Part shown: in pieces, positions 47,110 through 59,378 of the stretch
How the letters are laid out: each line of letters opens with the position of its first letter
Numbering within the stretch: the stretch's first letter is position 1
Assembly (NCBI GenBank): GCA_026929865.2
Contig: CM049404.1
Coordinates: 12,732,501 to 12,796,500, forward strand
DNA length: 64,000 bases
Direction: 5' to 3'
From: Hyperoplus lanceolatus
Taxonomy: Eukaryota; Chordata; Actinopteri; Uranoscopiformes; Ammodytidae
Made by a program: the position numbers and the translations under genes
The notes under the pieces: model-generated
Database searches by the model: none
The model's input: only the letters and a program-made list of their open reading frames with translations
What the model was told of the DNA's origin: nothing

Positions 47110-50100
47110 GAAGAAAAGCCGGAGTGGAGTAATGGCAAACGCCCGAGCACGCTCGGCAAGCGGCGTGGTGTCGCGGTAACATTGATGCATGGTGTGACCT
47201 TACTTGTAATGCCAGCCTTAATCTAAGCAAGTGGAATAAATGAAGTGGGGCCATTGCGGACGTGTCACCCAGACTTATAAAGACAAATCCACCACCGCTC
47301 TGAGCTGTGTACATGTATTCATAAAAGTCAGGGGAGATGTTTCGACAGAGCGGAGTGCACAGCGTTTTGCCGGGTGCTGGCTGACAAGGAACACATCCTA
47401 GGCTCATGGTTGGTTGTCAATGCTGCGTGGAGCTGTCCGTCATTAGGTGTAACACACAGAGAGGCTAAGTGGGGGATGGGATCGTAAAAAATAAACAGAC
47501 AAGCATGAAAAATAGTCAGATGAGGAAGATTGAGGAGGAGAGCAAAAAGCAAAAAAAAACAAGAGCCAATGAAAGGGCAACATGTACTTGTAAACAAGAC
47601 ATTAATACAAAGTGACACACAAAAACATATAAAAAGTGTCATGGTAGCATGATTTATGTAGTAGTATGTAAAATATAGTGAATTTTATATTTTTTACTGT
47701 CAACTCTGTTTATCAAGAGATCCTTTTTCAAATGCACGGTTAGTGTCATTATGAAAGAAAACGTTCTTTAACTAAACTGAAACTAAGACGAGATGGCAAC
47801 CAGCCCCCCAGCCAAAGAGGGCTTAAGGATTCCTACAATGTACAAACACTACTTATTACCTTTATTTTTAAAATGATCTATATAGGAGTAAGTTATCTGT
47901 AGAGAGTGATGTAAGCTTTTGTGAGTGTTTGAAAACAAGTTTGTGAGAACACTATCGCACTTGGAACATCCACACTGATTTGAGACAAACTGCTTTGACT
48001 GCATATTCCAGTTTGCTGACACTAACACAACCTGTCATAACCACTCATTAGAGTCAAACAATGGATGTCCTGACAAACACTGTTTTCTCTGCCCGGATAG
48101 CCAACTGGGGGCTGTCAAGTTGGCTGCAGTCAATTCATACTTGGCTGCTGGCTTTTATTGGCATGTAGTTCAAGTAGAAGAGCCGTGTCATTGATCACCG
48201 TGAGTTTAGTCCGTTTGTTTGGGACCAGTGGGAGCTGGCCCGGATTGACAACAGGCCCCTAGTGTTGATAGATGCTATGGGGCTGACAGGGGACATATGG
48301 ATGTTGAGCACTGACACATGTGAGGGGGTTGCTGGGATAAGGGTGTGTGTGTCTAAGATGCAGACAAACACATGTCCACTATGAGGAGGCCTGCTCCCCC
48401 TCCCCCCTCTGCCCTCCTTGCCCCCTGTCCGATCCTCACACTGACATGGCTGTGATTAATGCCACTGGCCAAAGATGATGATAATAATGATCATAATTAA
48501 TCAAGGGGTTCTTCCAGCACCTCTAGGAGCCCACAGTGACCTGGAAAGAAAAAAAAACACACACACACCTCTTTTTTTCCTGTTGGCTCTCTTCCTCTCT
48601 CTGTCTCTCTCTCCCCCTCCCTTCTTCCTCGTCTCAGTGACAGGCCTGAACCTCGGCCCGGCAGAACGAGCCATGCATTATCCTGCCATCACCACTTCTA
48701 TTTATATCACACCGTCTATCACTATCACTTACTCTCCCCTGCACCCGCCGGTCCTCACAACCCGCCTCTACAAAGTGGAGTTTTCTAAAAGCTGCCCCAT
48801 ATTTCCTGATGCCTGAATAACACTGCTGCCGCTATGCAAATGGCCCGGGAGTCAAAGAGGAGAAGCCGTTTGTGACAGTGAGAAACTAAAATTATAAATT
48901 TTTACAGACAAACACGGAAACACTGTCCAAAAAAAGGAAAAAAAAAAGCCACCACCTCTTGCTGCCTGAGGCCTGGTAGGAGTCTCCCTCTCGCTCCCCT
49001 CTGTAGTGTATTCCTGAAGGTTTGACATGCTGTGTATGTGCGTTCATGTGTGCGTGTATGTGTGTCTGTTTGTGTGTGTGTGTGTGAGCGTGCCTGTGTG
49101 TGAGAGACACTTTCAGAGCAATTTTTTGTGAGTTACAGTGTGTCTTCCTCACAGAGATCTAGAATATATGCAGCGGCGGAATGATATTTTAAATTCCTTG
49201 GCGGCTGCCAGGTAACAGTAGCCTGGAGCAATGGAAAAGTTTTTTTTTGTCTCACCTTCTCTTTATTTCCCCCGGTGAGGAGGGTACAAAGCTCTTTTGC
49301 TCGGCTGAGTCGTACGTGCCAGGCATGTATTCAAAACACTTGCCTCCTCCCCAAGCTACTCAAATGCACATTGCATATGGCTTGTCTTATTTCTTATGTT
49401 TTTTACAGTCTTGTAATACACTGTAATACATGTCCAACTGTATGAGCACCTAAAGGCAGGTGCTGACAGTGCTTACACATCACTCGATGTAGTAGTAGGT
49501 GCTTTCTGTTGATAGACTACAGCAATAGGCCCCATATGTTGTTCTTCTCTTCCCCTAAATGTCTCTGGATTTTTTTTTGTCACTGTGCGGTTCTGACACA
49601 TCACATATTTCAGTCTGTTATTCAGAGCTTTGCCGGATTTCTCAGTGAAATAACGGCACTTACTAAATCCCCCAAATACCTCTGTGCCAGGCCCAGGCAG
49701 CCGCCCACGCTTGATCCTGCTATAGAAACAACCAAGCACGACATCATCGGAGCTCGACCCACACACAGCAGGAACAAAGGAAGACCTACATTTGCCCCCA
49801 TACCATTGAGGTGGCCTAAATTTCCCAAATTGCATAAGATTCAGGATCTTTCTCGTCTTTCGCTTGCACAGTGATACTCATGCGTTTCGAAACGTCTCAC
49901 CGGGGGCGCTTGTGCCAAATGGAGTTCTTAGAACAAACAGATGAATACATGGTACATTGCCTGTTATTATAATTATCGTCATCGCTGACGCTCAACCCAA
50001 GCAATCATAAACACATATGTGCTAAAAATGCACAATAGATGTGACTCCATCTGAGCCAGAGGTGCACTCTGCCGATTTACAGCGCTGTATGTAAGTGCCA

Positions 50101-51592
50101 TAATGCTTTATGGTCTGATTCCAATTCTATGTTGACACCATGAAATTAAACTGTTACATCTCACCAATGTTAAAAATCAAATCATGTTTGCTCCATAGCC
50201 CTACAGTCAAATCGCCTACGGATAGCTTGGTAACAGTGAACTCTTCCACTGATGAAATAAAAAAGTATGAGTAGGCCTATTAATTGTGAAAAGCAAAGAA
50301 ATCCCATTGAAAAAAGCTGTAACACACATCCATTCTGATAACAAATTGGACAATGACTCTTGAATTGTATTCATAGTGAAGGTCATACAAAGTCACTGTC
50401 ATTGTTCTTCTCTTTGAATCAGCTGTGTTCGCGGGGTCAGCCCTCCCACAAGGACAATTGTTAACCTTGAGCATTTGCAAAGCAAAAAATTATGAATCGA
50501 TCGATGTAGGGACACAAAAAAATATGTATAAAAGGGTGGTGGGAGGGAGAAAAGGGAGGGGAAATAGAGAACATCTCTGGAGTCAGGGGAACACGCCAGG
50601 GGAACACGTAAGACAGTCGTTGCTGGCAGCAGAGCAGTCATCTTCAGTCATTGGGGCCAACGTGAAGAGCCCAGAGGTACTGACTGCACAACTGCTCTGC
50701 TAAGGCTGTGTCTCACAAAGTCTAAAATAAAGCTTCCTTATCACAAGAGGAAAAACAAACAGCATGCCTCAAATGAACACAACGATGCTGGTGATGACTC
50801 TTGGCCCTGTGCTGAACATCAGCTCTCCCCAGCAAGCTAAAGGCGGGGTGGAAATATTGACCCGAAAGTTTCCCGATTATATTCTCATGACTTAATCAAT
50901 ACACAGATGGGCCATCTCGTCAGGGCGGAGTTGATATAGAGAGTCACTGTGAAGGTCAAGCAGTTAGCCCATTATAGAGGTATGGTAGGCTTTGGGCCGC
51001 ACATCTCCACCTCCTCCTGCGTGGCACGGAGGTATAGCAACCTTGAGGAGTTGATTAGCGGTAAAGACGGCTCCCACGACACAGGAGACCCCCCCTGCCT
51101 CATAAAATCCAGAGCTCGCTAGCAGAACAAGGGAGCCTGGGAGAGGGGAAGTGGAGGGGATATTCGAGGCAGAAGATCTGCCTGCCTGCCTCATCTTTTA
51201 CAGGACAAATTAAAACCACAGCGGAACAAGTCATAAAACAGGAAATAATGAATTCAATTATACTTTTTAGTGTTTAGGGGCTGCTGGTGAGATGTGCTGA
51301 GTGGGCAACGCGAGACGCGCGCACAGCAGCGGGTACAGACTGATGACTGTGTTGGTGGCGCTGTGCTTTTGCTGAGGGCTGCGTGTGTGTACTGACTGCA
51401 TGTCTGCATGCCCCTAGGAGCAGTTTAGACCGCGACAGGGCCTTCATTAGCAAATGAATGACTCTTAATTGGCCTGGCAAATACACAGGATGCTTGTTGA
51501 TTATAGGGAGTTTTGTTTTTTTCCAGCCAGTGCTTGCACTTCGACACAGACACAAAAATACACAAGGTCTATGCACAGCAATATACAGCACG
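47110..51592. other. Gene-free unique sequence
   Basis: Blocks 47110-47400 and 49600-49870 are unique and free of simple repeats, the latter open on both strands over about 120 codons without a recognised domain. A TG-rich patch lies at 49037-49105 and T-runs near 49222. No gene or transposon end was recognised. Confidence 0.5.
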
Positions 51593-51617
51593 AGAGAGAG
51601 AGAGAGAGAGAGAGAGA
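51593..51617 (+). repeat. (GA)n microsatellite
   Basis: Twelve GA units. Confidence 0.9.
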
Positions 51618-54432
51618 CATTCTTTAGGACAGGCAGTACTGACAATAACTGTCACGTCATCAAAATGACAGACAATTCAAGGCTTTGCTGTGCCAGGTAC
51701 AAAAGCGGGGCTTCAGCTGTCAACAAAGGAATCCTGACAAAAAATAAAATGCTGGGACATATTCTCTTTCTTCAGCCTATCTATACCTCATTCTATCTCC
51801 TACCACCTCCCACCACCTATTTTTTGTGTTCTTTTTCAATCCGCTCTTGCTTGTCCCGTGGCATTAATAACGCCTCAGCAGGAGGGAGAATCGCAGACAA
51901 GAGTCGTGGTGTCCTAGATTCAGCAACACTGGCACATACTGGCCTGTCGCACTAGCTGCCATAAAGGACTGAGAAATCCGCCATAAAGCAGACCAGTTCA
52001 AACACAATACAGAATGGCCCACAGGACTCCTCCCCCCTCCCCAGTCATGAACACACACATTCAAAGCTGACGATAAAGAGAGTGCAATGTGTAATGGTTG
52101 GGATAACTGCTATGGTATTCCCTATGGGTAGGTCTGCTGTATCAGTAATGCCATCAGCACATTCTTTTAATCTATGTGTAACAGTGTGCTTGAGTGTGTC
52201 TGCGAGTTAACAAATAGTACCAAGATATAAACTGAAAACAGAGTACAAGGATAAACATATTGATTTTGTTTCCCGTATTTGTTGACCTATGAGTAAATAG
52301 GAGCCAGAATGAGGGGGAGTGAAGAAAGAAGGCAACTAAGGAGGAAAGAAAAAAAAGAAAAGAAAAAAAGGACGTGGTGAGAGAAGAGAGAGAGCACAGA
52401 ATGGTATCTCAGAGGAAAGTCAGTGTCGCCTTCAGTGCCCCAGCCCCTGGTGCCACTCACCCACCGCCAGCCTGCCAATTAAAGCCCTGATTAAAACCGA
52501 CAAAGTGTCTCCAAATGAAGAAAGAGCTGTTGGAGGTCTTAACTGCTGAAGCCTGTCAATTACACTGCCAGAGGAAGGCGGTGAGGGAAGAGCAAGAGGG
52601 TATACGGCAATGACACGCAAAGCAGGGGGGCCACGGAGATGAATGCCGAGATATCTCATTCAAAGCTCAATGACTCCACATGCTCCCTCCCCAAGGACGG
52701 ATAATGTGAAAAGGGGACGTTGGCTTGAGGGTGCCCCTCCCCCCTCCCCCCTCCCAACATACACACACCCCCGCACCCTTCAGTTTGTCTGTTCCTTTTG
52801 TTTGGGATTTTCTTTCGCAAAATGGATTACCAAAAAAGATCAAAATTACAAACAAAATGTGTGGGGGGAAAAACATGTGGTAGACTTAAATCATGTAAAC
52901 AAACAAAGACCATGTCCTTTTTGTTACCTTTTTTGTTGCATTGTGCCACTGTAAGTCATAGGAGCCCCGCAGTGATGGGGCTCAACGGCAAAGCCCTCAA
53001 TCCCAGATAAACCACCCACAGTGTACATCAGCTGCTAAAATATGATGGCATTCGTGAGGTCATAAATCTTGTTTTAGTGGGGCTGGGAAGAGAGAGAAGG
53101 AGCCCCTAGTCTCTCCCCTGCATCGTTACAGCAGCATCCCTGCGGCCCATTCCACCTCCATTTAAGCTAAATGTCAACTTTTCAGCTCCTTTTTTTCCCT
53201 CTCTCTTCTCTTTTTTCGCTTCCTGCAGTTGCCATTTGTTTCAACGCAGGGGGAGGAAAGTAAGAAAATAAGTCAACAGGAAGAAAACTACAAGAGCTCG
53301 TTGTCAGTGGCTCGGAAGGGCTTGAGTGGATCGCTGAATGTTCTATATAGTTTTGCGAAGGGGAGACGGAATCCCAGTGCACATGTATACACTCAAGAGC
53401 CAAAATGGATTCCCGATCCCGTCTGAAATCCCTAGCCCGGGAGCCAATGGGAATGAGTAATGAGGATTGCTATTTGTTATAACAATGACCTGTACCTGAA
53501 TTGAAAGAATCATTTCACATCCAACGCGGTACTCTAATACCTTAATACTTCCTAAATGTTATTATTTTTTAGACATTTATCATCATTAAGGACCCTAATG
53601 ATATTCTTTCAGTTTAATTTAATAGGAATGGGTTTTTTCTGTTGTTGTACTCTGTGGTGCCAAGAGAACGTACGGCAAGACGCTCTGGAAAGGCCGCTCA
53701 ATCATCTCCAGCCAGATGGCCGTGGATTAAGAAATAACTGGTGTGCAAATGAACGTGGGCTGGGATGGAACCAGGAGAAGCACCTATAGGCTCTGTTGTC
53801 ACTGTCACACTTCCCAAACCATGCTGTGTTACACTGTCCAGAGGATTCATACGCCACAAACATTTATGTGTCCTTTTTTCACCAATACGGTGGCTTTGAA
53901 AGGTTGTGTCCGAAAGTGAAAATAAATCATACCACAAACTGTACAAAATCCCACCAATAAAAAAAACGGGGGATATCTGAGCCTCTGTTTAATTTATTCA
54001 TGCTTCTGTGCTGTTGTTGTTGATGTTGTTGCTATCGCCACCTTGTAAAAGTCTGGTCTGTTGCTCTGCCGTGGTGGGAGGGAAAAAATATTGTGATGAT
54101 GTTGGGTGAAAAACAACTATGAACAGATGAGAAAGCGCCTCCATGCCTCATAAAACAGAGAGCGCCATAGAACAACCACTTCCTCCTCGCACATGGTGGT
54201 GGAGGAAAGAAATAAACAGCTAGAGGACAGACAACAGGCTGAGGTGGAGGAGCCACTGCACTGGCCATCTGATAACATTAAGTCCACTCAATCCCACCCC
54301 TCGCCATTTTTCTCTCATTGTTTTGGCTCTCACATACACTCTATTGCTTACTGTATTTCTCTCCCCTTCACAAGAACAAATAAAAAAATAGAAAACTTGA
54401 GAAATTGTGAAAAAAGGAGTAAATATTTTTTG
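51618..54432. other. Gene-free unique sequence
   Basis: A/G-rich near 52318-52395 and C-rich near 52735-52755. The 165-codon plus frame at 51458-51955 spans the GA repeat and has no domain. Nothing else was recognised. Confidence 0.5.
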
Positions 54433-54493
54433 TATGTAGCTACGAGGAGCTTTCAGTTTTATAAACATTGAAAAGTTTCTCGTAGGAGTTTAA
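54433..54493. mobile_element. Internally deleted copy of the 4139-4750 MITE
   Basis: GCTACGAGGAGCTTTCAGTT (54439-54458) is identical to 4147-4166, and ATAAACATT at 54461-54469 with the following AAAAG and TAGGAG matches the right end at 4716-4744. The roughly 550 bp that lie between these in the first copy are absent. The two arms now form a nearly continuous hairpin. A TTAA lies at the right border (54490-54493). Confidence 0.65.
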
Positions 54494-55110
54494 AGAAGCC
54501 GGAAAGAAAGCCACAAAGAAATAAGGAAAATATATCAGAAAGACAAGGTATGAAAAAGAAGAGTGAAGGTAAGAGCTAGAGAGAAGGTCTTATTTTTTAG
54601 ACCAAGCTGAGGCCCTAAGGGGCATGCATTAAACACTGTGTGAAGCAGACCTCGCCCTTTACTACTCTATTGGCTCACTCAGAGGGGGGAGGCAGCCCAC
54701 TGTTAATATTGCATGGGACAACCAACAGTATAAGTAGGTGTAAGCTCATGGGAGACTCCCTGTGCTCTGACAGCCAGACTTCAAATGTGTCCTGGCACAT
54801 CAGCATCGAGTCCAGCCGTCTGTCACTGGATCATGCGTTGTACATGTATCAGCATGTGTGTGTGTGTGTGTGACTCTACTTTTCTATTTGGGCGTCTCTT
54901 TTTCTTCCTTGCCTGACAATGAAGAGAAAATGCATTTGAAGAGCAAGGCTGAGTGGTCAATGCACTCATTCAGTGGTTTATATTATATTCAGTGATGGTA
55001 GCCCGTATCCTTGAACTGAGGAGGTGTACTAGTGCTGCTGAGAGAGGCGGCTTTGCGATCTCACAGTCAACCACTAAACCACATAACATAACATAACAAC
55101 CACCCCACAT
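54494..55110. other. Gene-free unique sequence
   Basis: A TG run near 54855-54872 and a CATAA repeat at about 55080-55098 just before the SINE. Nothing else was recognised. Confidence 0.5.
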
Positions 55111-55415
55111 AGGGGCGGCAGTGGCGAAGTGGGTAGGGTGTTCGCCTCTGGTGTGCAGGGTCGGAGGTTCGATCCCCCGTCTCCCCGCCACATGTCGAAG
55201 TGTCCCTGGGCAAGACACTGAACCCCAAATTGCTCCCGATAGTTAGCTTAGTTAGCTTAGCACCCTAGTGCTAAGCCTACCCTGCGTGGTAGCTGCTGCT
55301 ATCGGTGTATGAATGTGTGTGTGACTGGGTGAATGTGTACGAAAAACAAAACAATGTAAAGCGCTTTGGGTCTGTGATAAATGGAGATATAGCGCTATAC
55401 AAGTCCATTTACCAT
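55111..55415 (+). mobile_element. tRNA-derived SINE, essentially full length
   Basis: The head has a polymerase III A box (TGGCGAAGTGG, 55122-55132, fits TRGYNNARNNG) and B box (GTTCGATCC, 55167-55175, fits GWTCRANNC) at tRNA-like spacing. The body continues with GTCCCTGGGCAAGACACTGAAC, split here as GTCCCTGGGC then AAGACACTGAAC, and ends TGTAAAGCGCTTTGGG, AGCGCTATAC and CCATTTACCAT, the usual fish SINE 3' end. A TTAGC duplication creates a hairpin CTTAGCAC/GTGCTAAG near 55256-55278. The head is not a functional tRNA gene. The flanking CATAACAT sequences may be target-site duplications but overlap a simple repeat. Confidence 0.85.
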
Positions 55416-56789
55416 AACATCATACAGCTTCCTTAAAATCCAGTTAGGGTACCGCATTATCCTCCATAAAAATAAAACATAAAAAACTCTTCCATATCAT
55501 CAATTCACACAACACATAGGCAGACATCACTATAAACTTGTGATCATTACATCTAAAAGCCTTGAATGACACACAGGCCCGACTTGGTCATTTTGCCTTA
55601 AGAGTCCTTTGTCCACTGCACCAAAACGAGACAACAGACTTTTTTTCTTCTTTAAAGCCAATCATGAACCTTTAATGGGCAATTGCAAGATGCTGTGTCA
55701 GACTTCCACAAATGGATGCCATCATTCATTGGCACCTCTCTCAAGTGTCTGCATAAGTTGAAAAAAAAAGAAAAAGAAAAAAAAAAGATAAAGATAAAGC
55801 AGGGCACAGCCCTCTCAGAGCACAAAAGCAGACAATGAATCCGGTGCTATGGACTTTGGCTGTAAGAGGCACTTTGCTGACTGCGTCCCTCGAGTGCCAG
55901 AGTAAGAGGACACGGTCCTTTGTATATGGCAGAAGTCTTGGGCCACTGAATTCCCTGTTTCAGCGATTCTTTACAGGGGACAGCTCCCGAGAGTGTGCTG
56001 CATCTCCCTGGACACCCCCTGCTGTGACTGACGTCCACCTTCTGTTCTCATGTGGAGGGGCAAATGTGGGCCAGTATCCGACCCATTTCAATGACTCACT
56101 CCACACCACTTGAACACAACTGTCCTTTAAAGAGCCGCAAAAAGTGATGATAGGAGAGGTCACCTATAAGTACTCAGAAAATGGGCACACCGGTATATGA
56201 ACACAAGATGCTCCAAGAAAAAAGAGTTGCAGGAAATAAGTGGTTCTTGAAAAAAGTTTCTTTAAATTTTTAAATTTTTTTTATATATTTTCTTTTATCT
56301 GTATTATAAAAAGGTTAAGTCTCTCCTAATCAGTTATTACTCTGCTCGTACACCGTACTGTTGTGTGGGACTGAGGGTGCACACACATTTACAGAAGAAC
56401 AAGAATGACATGATAGTTTACAGGCTGGCCTCGGGCAAAAACGTGGTGCTGGGGAAAGTTACAGTATAGGGTCTGTCCCTCTGAAACCGTTACAGCCCGT
56501 CTGGATGGAAATGTTTTCATAAGCCTATCAAATTCATCAAGGGACTGTTTTATGGGGTCATAAAGCAAGGTGTGATAAATACAGTGCCTCTGGTCAAAGA
56601 GTTGTTAAGTTCTGATACCCGTGGTGCGGCCAGGGACTATAGGCTAGACCGGCTTAAGGCAGAGCAATTATTTCACTTGAGAGTGATGTCAGGCCCCTGT
56701 ACGGCAAGGTTTAGAGCATAGCACTCAACATACAGGTGGGGTTTAAAGGCAATACCTAATCTTCCACACAGTCTAAGAGTACAACATTA
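55416..56789. other. Gene-free unique sequence
   Basis: A-rich near 55758-55798 and T-rich near 56265-56295. The 92-codon frame at 55835-56113 has no recognisable domain. Confidence 0.5.
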
Positions 56790-57851
56790 ATTGCGTTTTT
56801 CCAAAAACGTTTGCTTGCTTGGCACGGCTCGGTTTGGCTCGGCACATAAGCCCAGCACGGCAGGGGTTTGCTTTGCCATTACAGTATGGCTACCCATTTT
56901 GGGGTGCATTTGCGTTTTCCATTATATGATAGCATTGCACTCACGGATTAACCCATTGATGACTATGGCAATCTAGGATGCATGTCCTTAACGCCTGAGG
57001 GTTTTCTGAAAAAATAGTAGGAATTGTCAAGTCTACCAAAACCTTAATATCTAAGCCTGTGTAGCACATAGAATCATGAAATAAAATACATTTAAAAGTT
57101 AAGGTTCACAGGTTTTATTTAAACATGCTCCCTTAGCGCTTACAAACCAACAAATATTTCTAAAAATCGTCAAAATGAGATGAATTAGAAAATTATTAAA
57201 TATTGTTAATAAATAGATGCAATGTGTTGTGTGATTTTCGTCAGTAGTCTATAGTAGACCTTGATTCTGCGCACCAAACGCTACTAACTGTTCTGTCGCC
57301 GACATAGCCGGCGTATTTTTTTTAATTATTTTGTTTTGTTTTTTAATTTTTTTGATTGACATGATTTTTGGCAAACCACACAACTTTTGGGTGGTCACGT
57401 GGTCTTAAAAAAATCAACAAAACCCACCTCATGTGTATTTGAACCAATGACAGTGCATTCTATGCTGGGAATGCCATGAAAATTAGATAAAGTAATAATG
57501 CTGCGCGACGCAGCATCAGGCAGGAGAGCCAATGTGGCATCACGCAGCAGCCGTCATCAATGGGTTAAGCACTTGTCATTTGTCGCAAAGGTTGTAGCTG
57601 TTATGCAAGCTATACAGGGAATTATTTTTGGCTTTAATGGCGCAATGTATGGTACGATGAATATGCTTTACACTTTGAAATATAGATGTTATTGTACCGG
57701 TATATATTTCAGTTTTACAAAAAAATACTGTAACTTCAAATGTTATGTCTGACAGATCGGTGGAGGCTATTTACATGTCACTGAAAGGCCACTGAATGAT
57801 GACTACGCTGATGTGTCACTGTGGCCAAAAGTGCCAGTGGAAAAGAGCAAT
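56790..57851. mobile_element. Older DNA element interrupted by a piggyBac-like insertion
   Basis: The left edge ATTGCGTTTTTCCA (56790-56803) pairs with TGGAAAAGAGCAAT (57838-57851), matching at 12 of 14 positions. The interior includes GGCACGGCTCGGTTTGGCTC, and on the other side GTGGCCAAAAGTGCCAGTGG, sequences typical of a fish repeat with TTTCCACTGGCA-type ends. Taking out the inner element restores continuous sequence across one TTAA. Superfamily is not assigned and the boundaries are approximate. Confidence 0.5.
56948..57568. mobile_element. piggyBac-like non-autonomous element, 613 bp
   Basis: TTAA at 56948-56951 and 57565-57568 bracket terminal inverted repeats CCCATTGATGAC (left) and GTCATCAATGGG (right). 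TTAA target duplication plus termini starting CCC is the piggyBac signature. The interior holds A/T runs and no transposase frame. Insertion inside the older element at 56790-57851 gives relative ages. Confidence 0.75.
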
Positions 57852-58633
57852 AACAAACTGTCAAAACAAACTGAGTGTGCTGCAATTTCAATAAACCAAT
57901 AATATTTATGAAATACTTGCAGATGTCTGCGGAGATAGAGACACATACTTGTGCACTGTTTGAACATTGCTCAAATACTGCGCCTCAGATGGGGGCTCTA
58001 AACACACTTCTGGGATGAGGTGCAGTGTGCAGGGGTCAGATGGGGAGGTAACAGAAGGGAAGGGTGGTGCTTGGAGGAGAGAGACACTGAGCAACAAATG
58101 AATGCAGAAGCCGCAGAACACCTTGACAGGCAGATATCTTGCTATGCACGAGATCCACCTCAGGGGACGGTCTGGCTAATTTCCTGTGAAAACAGCAGAC
58201 TACCAAGGCAGCCGGTGGGTGGAGGTATCACAGGGAACGGGGGGGGGGGACTATTTTCCATTCCTAGAAAAAGTCTCATCTAAGTTTGTTGGGCTGGCAG
58301 TACTGACATGGGACAGGTGGACGAGGAGAGTGGGGGGGGGGGGGGGGGTGGATAGATATAAAGGGCGCTGGTGGGGTTGTGTCTGGGTTTGGAACAGCTG
58401 TGATGGAGAGACCCCTTTCCGTCTGTGGGAAGAGTGGCGACGAGGCCTGATTATTCAACGCAGCTTCTCATCTGCATCTCGTTTGGGACACCATGGCCTC
58501 TTCATACCCTGTATGTCTGTCTGTCTGCGGTGCCAGATCCAAGCAATAAACACTCTCAAACTCACTCCACATAAAGACATTAACTGTTACTTCCACTCTC
58601 TCTCTCTTTCTGTCACTCACTCACTCAATCTTT

Positions 58634-58634
<1 letters not shown>
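57852..58634. other. Gene-free unique sequence
   Basis: G-runs occur at 58240-58249 and 58332-58348. No gene was recognised. Confidence 0.5.

Positions 58635-58711
<77 letters not shown>
58635..58711 (+). repeat. (CA)n microsatellite
   Basis: About 38 CA units, followed by AACACGCACG-type variants to about 58740. Confidence 0.97.
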
Positions 58712-58712
<1 letters not shown>

Positions 58713-59207
58713 CACGCACGCACACTCACGCACGCACACGCCCACCCTCAGTTTCGGCAACAAATGGTGCCAGGGAGAGGTCCATATTGAAAGGCAAAAT
58801 GACAAATTCTCTTCAATATTCTAGTGTAAGGGAAAATATGGCTCCTCATAATGGTGACACATTTGAAATACAGCCGTTGCAAATTGGCCATGCGGCTGCG
58901 AGTGTGGAATGAATTGATATTCCAATCATCTGCATGATATAACTGCACACAGAACAACCGGACAAAGTCATCTGCGTCGCCTTGATTAGTGAAGTACACA
59001 AGCAGGGGGAGAATACAATTGTCTGTCTGCACTGGAAGCGTACTTGTCTCCTGGCAAAGGCCCACGTCTAATAGGAGGCAGCCTCCAATAAATTTGTACA
59101 AATATTCCAACAGAATACGGAGAAGGCCGCTTCATCAGTGTTGATAAACAATGGCCGCTCTCTCTCTTATCAGACACTGCTGTCCAAGAAGTGCACGTCA
59201 GCCCCAC
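58712..59207. other. Gene-free unique sequence
   Basis: The minus-strand frame of 120 codons (58748-59110) has no recognised domain. Mixed-complexity sequence could be regulatory. Confidence 0.45.
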
Positions 59208-59378
59208 CGAAGAGAGAGAGAGAGAGGAAGAGAGTGAAGAAGAGATGGGCGGAAAGAGAGGAAGACAAAAAAGAAAATGAAGAAAGAAAGAAAGAAAGGA
59301 AGGAAGGAAGGAAGGAAGGAAATGAAAGGAAAGGAAAGGAAAGGAAAAGAGAAACAAAAAAAGAGGTGAAAGAGTAAA
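59208..59378 (+). repeat. Polypurine tract with GA, GAAA, GGAA and GAAAG units
   Basis: About 170 bases containing only about nine pyrimidines. Successive blocks are (GA)n, (GAAA)n, (GGAA)n and (GAAAG)n. The mirror symmetry of the repeats makes an intramolecular triplex possible. Confidence 0.92.

Noticed and set aside
46802-47407. 201-codon minus frame without simple repeats
   Set aside because: No recognisable domain, no splice context or paralogue seen; one frame of this length is near chance expectation in 64 kb over six frames.
49473-49874. Overlapping frames of about 120 codons on both strands
   Set aside because: No domain on either strand; openness on both strands points to composition.
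55111-55185. tRNA gene
   Set aside because: A and B boxes are present but the acceptor and anticodon stems do not form a tRNA, and a SINE body and tail follow.
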